From: Coniella vitis
Lineage: Eukaryota; Ascomycota; Sordariomycetes; Diaporthales; Schizoparmaceae
Assembly (NCBI GenBank): GCA_011317545.1
Contig: WUJK01000003.1
Coordinates: forward strand, 930,001 to 994,000
Reading direction: 5' to 3'
Length of the DNA: 64,000 nt
Positions 55,296-64,000 of this stretch are shown piece after piece. The position numbers and the translations under genes were made by a program. Under the pieces are notes generated by a model that saw only the letters and a program-made list of their open reading frames with translations, did no database searches and had not been told where the DNA came from. The stretch's first letter is position 1, and the number at the start of each line of letters is the position of its first letter.

Positions 55296-55832
55296 CTACA
55301 CGCGCAGAGACGTCCTGGCATTATGCCTCCTCGACACTCTCCTCAGCGTCCGCCCACGAGTCATCGGCTCCACCGTCATTTCCCGTCTTCTTTGCTTTGT
55401 CGTCAAGCTTGCTGCTGTTGTTGTTACAGACGCACCGTCACTCCTGCGGCTCTCGCCTGTGCTGCTGCGGTTGTTGTTGTTGTTATTGTTGTTGTTGCTG
55501 CTGCCAAAGGCGATAGCTGCCGCATCTGCCTCAGCAGGGTACATGTGCTCGTCCACCCAAGCAGCGGTGTTATCGTCATACCACCGTTCCAGATCCTCGT
55601 CTTCTTGTTGTTGTTGTACTTGCAGCTGGTAAGAATGCTGAACCGCCCGTCGCATGTTATGGCTGTGACTGCTGCCCAGCGTGTAGGTTTCGCGCTGCTG
55701 CTTGACGTAGACTTGCGAGTTACTCGTCAGCATGGCGGGGAACGAGACGATGAGCTCGACAAAGATGACGAGGGTGAAGACGGCGGCCAAGAGACCGATG
55801 AGGCTGACGCTGACGGCGATGATGCTGGACAT
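55296..55832 (-). CDS. Small single-pass membrane protein of unknown function
   Basis: One exon, 178 residues, from the ATG at 55832. The N-terminus (SIIAVSVSLIGLLAAVFTLVIFVELIVSF) is one strongly hydrophobic segment, either an uncleaved anchor or a signal. The rest is hydrophilic: a Gln-rich patch, an acidic patch (QQQQEDEDLERWYDDN), nine asparagines in a row encoded by a GTT/AAC repeat, and an Arg-rich end. No family is recognised. The initiation context follows a run of A on the coding strand. It could be an orphan gene; the repeat-rich composition leaves some doubt that it is translated. Confidence 0.45.
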   Translation of the reverse strand: MSSIIAVSVSLIGLLAAVFTLVIFVELIVSFPAMLTSNSQVYVKQQRETYTLGSSHSHNMRRAVQHSYQLQVQQQQEDEDLERWYDDNTAAWVDEHMYPAEADAAAIAFGSSNNNNNNNNNRSSTGESRRSDGASVTTTAASLTTKQRRREMTVEPMTRGRTLRRVSRRHNARTSLRV

Positions 55833-56145
55833 TTTTTTTTTTTTCCTTTGTTGTGTGTGTGTGTCGGTGTGTGTGTCTGTAATTGTGCGTTGTTGCCGCT
55901 CTTATGTTTTGGGTTCCTTCTTTCGGTGTTTTTTCTTCTTCCTTTCCAATCAATATCGATCTCTCCCTTTTGGTCCTCTGCTTTCAGGGCATCAATATGG
56001 GCGTGAAAGTGTGAACTGTCGCCAAGACAAGAGAGTTCTCAAGGCAGCAGACTGACTCCCTTGCCTCCGTTCAAGAAAAAAGGGCGAAATGGTCGAGTCT
56101 TTTCAGGTATACGTGGTTTTTTTTCTCTTCTTCTTTTGTTTGGAG

Positions 56146-56170
56146 TGTGTGTGTGTGTGTGTGTGTGTGT
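56146..56170 (+). repeat. GT microsatellite
   Basis: About twelve uninterrupted GT units in non-coding sequence upstream of the 55.3-kb gene. Confidence 0.85.
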
Positions 56171-57472
56171 GCCTCTTTTAACTTGTGGCCCTTTACAAAG
56201 AAAAACCGACAAGAGGAGAAAAGACAAAAAGACCAAAATCAACCTGGCACAGACTATACTCCAACGTAATAAAAAGCAGGTCGCAGTGTCGTCCAGTTCT
56301 GGTGAAATCTGAAAGAAAAGAAAAAAAAAGTATCGAGAAAAAAGGTGTCCTCAACCAGATAACAACGGGCGCCGCACCCCCAATTCGATAATAGAATGGA
56401 TAAAAAAAATGGACGATGCTTGAGAAAGCGCACCCCGAATGTAACACTATGCTTGCGTTGCGTTGCGTTGGGTGGTGTAATTTCCGATGCTTGCGTCGTC
56501 GGCAGTCTTTCTCCGCCCCGACCGTTGTTTTGATTTGAAAGAGCCAGGCAGATATAAAAAAAAATACTATAAAGATAGAGAGATGTGCCAGACAGGCAGC
56601 TAGCTATTGCTATGCTAGCTACTTGCCAACAAAAGAAGCCCACTACCCAAAGAATGGTAGTGAGACGGCGGTTCAAGGAGGTTTGGAAACGCCGATGTGC
56701 GATGTAGTATTGGTGAAGACCCTCTCTGTCTTTGATCCCTGAGAACTTGTAGATGCGAGTGACTGTGTGTGTGTGTGTGCGTGTGTGTGCGTAGGACTGA
56801 CGAATATTTGTATAATGTCTCAATGTTGGGGGCTTTTTCTTTCTTTCTTTCTTTCTTTCCTTTCTGTTGTTTACTTTCGAGGTCTGCGCTGCAGAAGCAA
56901 TGTTCGTTGCACACAGTAACAGGAAAAGCAAATACTCTCGTTACGAGAAATAGTCTTGAAGGACGATAAAAGGAAGAAGAAGAAGAAGAAGAAGGAAACG
57001 AAAAAACGCAAGCCAGGACCAAGCTTAAAGCAAAAGCCAAAAAAGAAATAAACGGGCGAGAGCGTAATGAGTATATGTATGCGTAAATAGCAAGTAAATA
57101 ACAGTCAAAGTACCATGTATCTATAGGTTTCTTTTTTTTCTTTCTCTTTTTCCTGCATTACCATGTAGCACATGTCGTCAACCAGCACGACGCCCAAAAG
57201 AAAACCAAGGTTTTCCCCGCAGTCCAACCATAGCCAACCACCCTCCCAAGAAGCCAAGATGGGAGAGAAATGTCAAACAGTCAGCAGTCACTTTGCATAG
57301 TAAGTACTCTGCGTACACACCGCAAGACTGCGCGGGATGGATCTAGGGCTGCAGACCATCAGCGGAAACCCTCATGTGGGATGTGGGTCGGGAGATATTC
57401 TCCCCCCAATATCCAGTCAAATTCCCAAGTGGCACTCGCTCGGTTCGCAGAGTAGATCCTCAAGGGAGAGGA

Positions 57473-57534
57473 GGGGGGGGGGGGCCAAAGAGTGGCAGTA
57501 ACATGGCGCCATCTTCTCCTCCCCCCCCCCCCCC
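57473..57534. repeat. G12 and C14 homopolymer pair around a 10-bp palindrome
   Basis: G run at 57473-57484 and C run at 57521-57534 can pair as an inverted repeat with a 36-base loop, and the loop holds the palindrome ATGGCGCCAT (57503-57512). Confidence 0.85.
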
Positions 57535-59517
57535 ACCAATAGATTCTCGTCTGGGGAGACATTCTGGGGGCTTGAATCTACTGTAATAAATGATTTGCAA
57601 TGAAGGCCCCGGGAAAAAAGAGTCCACTGCCACCAAGCCCAAAGGCGCCCAAGGCCAAGGCCAAGGCCAAGCCAAGCACGCAGAAACAGAGAGAAAAGCC
57701 GCAGTCCACTTTTTGGGGGCTTTTTTTTTTTTTTCGTGGCTCCAATGGCGCCTTGCGCGCGCGCGAGTGGAGATGGAGAATCCTCTTTATTTGGGATAAT
57801 GCACACTCGATAATAGTATTGTGATTTGTGATGGGATTTGCATGTGCTTTGCTTGTGTGTGCCCTTCCTCTGCGTTGCTAATGAGTCTGTAGCCCAGCCG
57901 GTCAAGGTCGGCCCTGGCATCTGAACGCCACAGACAAGAATCGATATACTATGTACAAGCGGGAAAGCGGTGTAATAAATCGATCAGATCCTGGCCTAAT
58001 AAGGGCTCTTGTAGAAGCGCCAAGGACCAAGTTTATGACATAGTCCTGGCATTTTCACAATGCTATACTATGTAGTGCTCGAGTGGCGTTGGCAAAAGCC
58101 CCCAGAGCATACATGCATGGCTGGGTGAAAAAGAGGGAAAGGTTCAAACGTTCACTGGTCTATTCTCGCCCATCTCTGGCATGATGATGAGGTGGATATC
58201 GCGTCTTTCCCCTTACAACGGGAAGGCAAGACTATTGCATGCGACGGGCACCAACTTCATGCAGGCTGCAAGCAGGCAAGCCTTCACGTGTTTTGTTTTC
58301 CTCGAGTTCTGGGACACTACTACTACACAGTATATACGCATAGCGCGGCTACTTTGCTATCATACATAGTACGTAGCTTGCAGAACGCAACTCGAATCCG
58401 TCCAGACGAACACTGGACCGTTGCGTCTGCATAACCCAAGGGTCAGAGTCTAGGACCGACAGTCCATAAGGAGGGAGCCCAGCAGAACGAGAAAAAAAGA
58501 GAAGAGGGCCAAGGGAAAAGCGATGAGTGCCGGCTTGCCCCAGTCAATACTCGGATGGATGCCTTGATGGCCATGGGGTTTGGGAGTCCTGGCGTGGCGC
58601 GCCCTCGAGTGGCTGTGGACTTTCCGGCAACTTGGTTCCGGAAACAGGGAGGAGGGTGAAAGAGGGGAGGATCTCCAGGGACCCTGCAGCGGCGCGGCCT
58701 GTTTTTCTCCTTGTTTTTCTTTTTTTATAATATCTTCTGTGTTATTATTATACTGTAGACACGTATATACAGAGTACACGTTCCCTTTTGTGATGTAGAT
58801 GATGCGTGTTCCAAGTAAGTCTAACACGACTTGATATTTTATGGAGACAGGGGACGTGGCAAGATGGAGCCCCGAGACGACCCAGGCAGATCAGCCAGCT
58901 GGAGGAGAAGGCGCAGAAAATAGAAAAGAAACACAGCTTTGAAAGGCGCAGAACAGCAAAGCCAGTGACGCAACCTGGCGGAGACCTCTGCGGACAAAAA
59001 ATCAAGCAATCAGAGCGAACAGGGCCGGGACTACTTGTATCATGCTGGACTATTCATGTAGAACAATAATAGCCAGGAGACCTCATGGAATATCATATCA
59101 GGGCTGTTGACGCCGTCTTGTCCATATTCCCATGACGACTTGGCGTCGTGAATCCTCGTCTAATATCTGTTACATGAATGACAGCGGAATGTGTTTCAGG
59201 TATACACATCGGATATAGTACATGATAGTCCAGCTGCTTAAACTGCCGTCGCTCAATAGGGTGTTTTTTTTCTTTCTTTTCTTTTCGGTTAAAGCCCCGT
59301 CGAACTGCCACTGAAATGGCGTCGTGAGGGTATTTCCATTACCAGCCAGTGTACATCAAGTCATAGTAGGGTCATTCATTATATCAACATGCCTGCATGT
59401 GGCATTGTATCCTTCTTCTTCTTCTTCTTCTTCCTCATCCTTCTTAGTCCTTGTCGTTGTCTAGTTCTCCCCCACAGTTTAACAACAACAACAAGTAGTA
59501 GTAGACTGCAAGGTTCT

Positions 59518-61491
59518 TTACGTAGAAGTGTGCTGCGCCCACGGCTTGCTCATCTCAATACTGTTGATGCTCCGCGCATCGTCGTCGTCGCTGCTGCTGC
59601 TGTCGGCCGTCTTCTGATCTGCGCTGGCGGCGCCCTCAAACTGGCCGGCGCTCCACAGACGCATGCGCTTGCCGTAGCGGTAGACGACGGGGAGCATGAG
59701 GCTGAAGAGCAGCATGATGCCGCTGTAGATGCCAAAGGTCTTGAGGAAGCCAATGTCGAGGATCCAGTCGGCGGACTTGAAGCTGATGAGGAAGCCTGCA
59801 ATGAGGCGGAAGGAGGACATTGTGACGAGGACGGGTCTGTAGAATGATTAGATTAGAGAGAGAGAGATGAAACTCAAAAGAAACTGGGACCAAAGAACAA
59901 CAAGAACATACCCAGCATAGTTGGGATAACTCTCGACCAGGTAGACGCTCACAAGCGTGTTCATGGTCAAGCCGCCAAAGCCAATCAGGAAGAAGCCGAC
60001 GAGCAGCGGCACCAGCGGCCGGTCCTGGGTGTGCTCGCCGGCATAGCCAAACAGCAGCGGCCCGACGACGCCCGCCAGCAGCGGGAAGGCCAGGCTGATG
60101 AGGTGCGACTCGGGCTCGCGCTGGCCGCCGTTGCGGCGCGCCTGGTAGTTGGAGATCTTGTCGGCCAGGTAGCCGCCAAAGAACCAGACAAAGGGCGTGG
60201 CGACGACAATGGGCAGCACCACAAAGCCCAGCTGGTTGAAGCTGAGCTTGAGGCTGAGGATGATGGCCGCGGCGTTCTGCTGCGTCGCCGACAGCGCGCC
60301 GACAAAGATGGAGTTGAGGGCAATGACCCACAGCACGTTGGGGAAGAAGGTCGCGCGGATCGTCTCCATGATGGACTTGCGGCACAGGCGCCACTCGGTC
60401 GGGACGGAGCAGACGCCAAAGTCGTCCTTGTTGGTGCGGTAGCCGTAGTGCGCGTGGTCGAGACGGGGGCGGACCTCGCCTGGGCGGAGGGGGTACACTT
60501 CCTTGCCAGCTGTGTTGGTGTTTTTTTCCATCGGGTCAGTTTTGGTTTTCCTTTCCACCATTCATTCTTTGAAACAACAACAACAACAACAACAACAACT
60601 TCAGGACACACAAAGAAACTTACACAGTTCCTCTTGCGAGCGGATCCACCTCGTCTCGGGCACCAAGAAGATCATGCCAATCCACACGACGATGCCGGCC
60701 GTGGCGGTGATGTAGTAGATCCAGCGCCAGCTGAGCTGGACAATGATGAGCGGGCTCGTCAGGCCAATCGACACAATGAACAGGCCCTGGCCCGCGCTGA
60801 CGAGCGAGAAGGCCTTGTTGCGCTGGTGGATGAAGAGCATGTCCTGCAGGATGAGCGGGATCAGGGCCTCGACGGCGCCGGCGCCAAAGCCCTGGAAGAC
60901 ACGCGCGGCAATGTGGCTGTTGAGGCTGGTGCTGAAGCCCGCCCAGAGCCCGCCCGCCCAGGCCATGACGCCGGCAAACAGGATGATGGGGCGGCGGCCC
61001 CAGGCGATGGACAGCGGCACGAGCACGTACGACGCGATGCCGTTGACGAGGATGGGCAGCGTCGAGATGAGGTCGACCTTGGAGATGGGCGGCCCGCCGA
61101 GGCTCGACAGCAGCTGCAGCGGGTCGGCGGGCTTGCCGCCCGGCGTGCTGAAGCTGAGGCTGCTCAGGTCGATGCTGCCGAGGATCTTGGGGTCGATGCC
61201 GGCGTACTCGAGCACGAAGATGGGCACGAGCGCGCCGACGATGGCCTCGGCCGACAGCGCGAGCGCGCCAAAGAGCGAGAGCGTGATGATGGCCGCCCAC
61301 TTGCGCCATTCGGGCAGGTTGAGCGGGTCCTTGGGATCGGGCGTGGGCATGGGGATGCAGCGCATCTGGCCGCCCTCAAAGAGCTGTGTCGAGCCGACGA
61401 CCTGCGTCGCGGCCACCTCGCCTGCGCGCTTGTCCCAGAGCACCTCCTCCATGCTGTCGCGCACCTTGGCGTCCGTGGGGTAGCGATCCAT
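59518..61491 (-). CDS. MFS transporter, DHA1/HOL1-like
   Basis: Three exons, 61491-60624, 60509-59912 and 59836-59518, give 594 residues; joins read SQEEL-C/S-GKEVYPLRPGEV and ESYPNYAG-PVLVTMSSFRL. The block DPKDPLNLPEWRKWAA before the first helix is typical of fungal drug:H+ antiporter-1 relatives. About 12 hydrophobic segments follow, with WGRRPIILFAGVMAWAGGLWAGF (motif A region), GAGAVEALIPLILQDMLF and a central cytosolic loop. The tail is acidic and serine-rich (SSSSDDDDARSINSIEMS). Export of a toxic or metabolic compound, or uptake of a cationic solute as in Hol1, is possible; the substrate is unknown. The junction codon at exon 1/2 is a serine in this model. Confidence 0.88.
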
Positions 61492-63399
61492 GGCTGCAGT
61501 GTCTCTCGGCCAGCGGTTGACACGCGAATGGGAGGAATAATGGGGGGTTGGGCGGTTGAGAAGGAGGAGGAGGATGGATGGAGGGATGGATGGATGGACG
61601 AGAGGCCGGGGCAAGAGAGGCTCGAAAGCGGCGACGGCGACGCTGATATTTGACTCCAGAACCGTCGAGTCGAGCAAACGTCTTGCAACAGGCCTCTTCT
61701 TCCTGTGCTCTCCTGTCTTGTCCCTGGACGCCGCTGGCAGCGTCCCAAGATTTCAAGGCCTCAAAGTGTCACCAGGAAATGGGACGAGCCTAGTGTCTCG
61801 TGGCCCTCGTCCCATCTTTTGCCCACCAGTCAGCCTCTGCTTCTGGCAACTCTGATGCACGAAACAGGGCCTCTTCAAAGCATCGGCTTCCCAATTCGAC
61901 AATGCAGGGAGAAGTTTGCTAGTCTGGCGCAAAACGGGGTGTAAACGCATCTGTTAGAGCCTTGCAAGGCCAGTAGCCTCGACGCGGACTAGAGACGACA
62001 TTTCATCAGGCCAAACACCACGGCACCACCCAAGGCGATCCCCCAGTGGCGGTTTCTCCTGTAGTCTTGATCAGAAAAAGAAAGAAGAAGAAGAAGAAGA
62101 AGAAAAGAAGGCCATGCTCTTCGTCTTCCTCGCATGCGTTGCTGCCAGTGGCACTGTATCATGTTGGCAAGCAATGAACTGCCGCCCGTCTTTCCGCTCG
62201 GGGCTGTCACGCCAAAAAGAAGTTCGAAACACCAAGTTGTCACTCGCGGCTTGGGGCGGCAGATGGCCTTGGCGCTGCTAACCCAAGAGACGCGAGGCGA
62301 GGCGAGGCGAGGCGAGGCGTGGCTCGGCTCAAAGGGGAGTGTTTCTTGCGAGAAGTGTGCCGAATGGGCCCTTGCTAGAACTTTGGTGTTTTTGATTGCC
62401 TTTTTGGGGCATCTGTTTTTCACTCCATCATCGACAGAGATTCCTCCGTTTCACCAACAGGCTGGCTTGGCTGGCTTTGGGTTGGAAACTCGCTCGTTCC
62501 TCGCCGAGTTGGCAGACGATGCGTTACCTCATTTGGCCATTCGGTTGCAACGGTTTGGGTCGATTGTCATGGCCGTGCTTGGCAAACACAATGAGCACGC
62601 TGTTCAAGGTAGTCAGGGTCAATTGGACATTCAGAGAATCGAGAGCCTTCTTTTTCACGGTTGCTTTTCCACTTCTGGAGTGCGCCATCACGATTCTCAG
62701 CCCTCTGACAGAGCTTTGTAATTCGCAGCTTGTGAGCGTCATGCTAGGTCAATAACATTACAGGTGCCAAGTTGTGCTAGACCGTTGTGAGAGGCCGCTC
62801 CATGCACATTGTGGTGCGTGTTGTTAATTCCAGGCGCAGCGGTCATTGATATACAGCCCCCCCCCCCCAGATTTTTTTAGAGCATCATCAGAAGGAAGAA
62901 AAGAACCATACGAGAGAGCAACATTACGTAGTTCAGCAACTTCTCTACATGTCTGTTCACAAGACAAAGAAATGGGCCGAAATGTGTTGCATCTGGGGCC
63001 CCCGGAAATGACGCCCCAAAGAGATCGAGGTGAGGTTTGGTGACATATCTCTGACGTATACGACCGCCGCCGCACAAACGGCCTGACGGTCATACCATCA
63101 TCACTTCACAGCAAGCAAAGCAGCTCCCATTTATTGGCGAGGAGCCAGCTTTTGGTATATTGGGCTCAGCCACCTGATTCTTTCAAGGCACAAAGTATAG
63201 CACTCCGTAAATATTCTTCTCCCAGACCACCAACGACTCAGCATCGAGAAACACAAAAGAACCCAATCAAATTCGATACGCCCGTTGGTCTTGTGCGAGA
63301 TATTGTCGACAACAACAACAACAACAACAACAAGCATCCAGCAAAACCAACTCAGCCTCTCAAAACACTCGGAAGAGCTCCTACACAAACACCCAAACA
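61492..63399. other. Intergenic between divergent transporter and mitochondrial gene
   Basis: About 1.9 kb with no convincing gene. Contains TGGA repeats (61570-61600), a GAA run (62085-62107), five GGCGA units (62293-62319) and a C run (62861-62870). Confidence 0.55.
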
Positions 63400-63899
63400 A
63401 TGTCTGCCATCCGGTCTTCTCTCGTCCGCCAGACACTGGCTCGACGGCAGCCTGTGGGCTCTCTCGCCAGACGATCTTATGCCTCGGCCGCACCCCAAGG
63501 CGGACCATCCAAGGCCAAAGGAATGGGCAGCCTTCCGATGTTTGTTAAACCCCAACCCAACCCAACCCAACCGCACCTCGTGTCCTTCTTTCTTGACCTT
63601 GATTACTCCACTCATGAATCTAACCTGGCCGCCTCTTTAACACAACCAGTGCCCTGGGTGCCGTAGCCGTCATCGTCCCTGGCAGTCTCTACCTCATCAG
63701 CAGCCGCCACGAAGCCCCCAAGCACAACGACCACAGGTTCCAGGGCGGTGTGCCCAAGGACGCAGACATCGAAGACGTCAAGCGCGGCTGGGGCGGCAGC
63801 AAGGTCCACGGCACGGACAAGTACGTGTCCAAGAGCTATGAAGATGTCGACACAGATCTGCCTCCAAACGCGCTCAACCACCCCGTAAACCAGGAAAAG
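63400..63899 (+). CDS. Mitochondrial-looking membrane protein (partial, continues past window)
   Basis: Exons 63400-63539 and 63650-63899 give 130 codons, then an intron reaches the last base. The N-terminus SAIRSSLVRQTLARRQPVGSLARRSYASAA is Arg/Ser-rich and acid-free, a strong mitochondrial presequence. The join GSLP-I-ALGAVAVIVPGSLYLI makes one membrane helix, followed by a hydrophilic part (HRFQGGVPKDADIEDVKRGWGG). The donor of intron 1 is GTTTGT. Intron 2 appears to use a GC donor: AAG|GCAAGT at 63900, ending with CAG at 64000. I do not recognise the family; an inner-membrane or respiratory-complex accessory protein is a guess. Confidence 0.75.
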
Positions 63900-64000
63900 G
63901 CAAGTCCACTATATATTCCTTCTCGAGGAGGCCGAGCGGAAAGAGGGCCTTTGTTGTTCTTGTAGGCGTCTGCTAATAGCGAGTCTTTTTTTGGCAACAG

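Larger units (their letters stand above)
55833..59517. other. Gene-poor interval of 3.7 kb
   Basis: No frame with recognisable features. It holds GT repeats at 56146-56170, a CTTT run near 56838-56860, the G/C homopolymer pair at 57473-57534, and three ACATAGTA/TACTATGT sites (57947, 58066, 58364). Its right end includes the 3' flank of the DHA1-like gene. Confidence 0.5.

Noticed and set aside
55323..56006. 227-codon plus-strand frame over the 55.3-kb gene
   Set aside because: It is mostly the antisense of the minus-strand membrane protein plus a GT microsatellite.

Overview
This is a nuclear contig from a filamentous ascomycete, most likely a Sordariomycete. The evidence is short introns (about 60-140 bp) with GTRNGT donors and CAG/TAG acceptors, fungal gene families (GH18 chitinase with CBM1, Ssu1, ACS and DHA1 transporters) and an alpha-factor-type pheromone precursor. 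The mature pheromone WCLFHGEGCW is, as I remember it, the one reported for Cryphonectria parasitica, which points to Diaporthales; I could not check this. No transposon, rRNA gene or CRISPR array is visible. Gene models below are hand-spliced from reading-frame continuity and family conservation; no transcripts were available.

Layout. 1-4675 (-): clathrin heavy chain, 3' end cut by the window. 5577-7112 (-): Ssu1/TDT sulfite efflux pump. 8421-9343 (+): mitochondrial DUF1640/MCUR1-like protein. 10478-11797 (-): pheromone precursor with nine identical decapeptides, with a TATA box and a cluster of CTATTGAG motifs upstream. 13075-14172 (-): HSL-type esterase. 15707-16705 (+): DapA-superfamily sugar-acid aldolase. 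17694-19285 (+): ACS-family MFS carrier. 19544-21437 (-): MFS sugar transporter. 21.4-25.7 kb is gene-poor. 25742-27716 (+): GH18-CBM1 chitinase with a GC-AG intron. 29052-29610: sugar-transporter pseudogene. 30463-32931 (-): UDP-glucose dehydrogenase-like protein. 35461-37256 (+): GH12-like protein with a probable GPI signal. 39214-41755 (+): GT2 cellulose-synthase-like enzyme. 43360-47778 (-): pyruvate carboxylase with 8- and 12-nt micro-exons. 50621-51614 (-): mitochondrial pyruvate carrier MPC1. 52224-53210 (-): SmB, divergent from 53632-54304 (+): RPL11/uL5. 55296-55832 (-): small predicted membrane protein. 59518-61491 (-): DHA1-like MFS transporter. 63400-63899 (+): first two exons of a mitochondrial-looking gene running off the end.

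Functional themes. (1) Mating: the pheromone gene has its own promoter architecture, with three perfect CTATTGAG octamers just upstream of a TATA box. (2) Cell-wall polysaccharide: a UDP-glucuronate-producing enzyme, a wall-anchored GH12-like protein and a cellulose-synthase-like GT2 lie within 11 kb; the last two are consecutive and on one strand. (3) Pyruvate: pyruvate carboxylase and the mitochondrial pyruvate carrier are consecutive genes on one strand. (4) Uptake and catabolism: esterase, aldolase, organic-anion carrier and sugar porter are consecutive and could form a small catabolic cluster.
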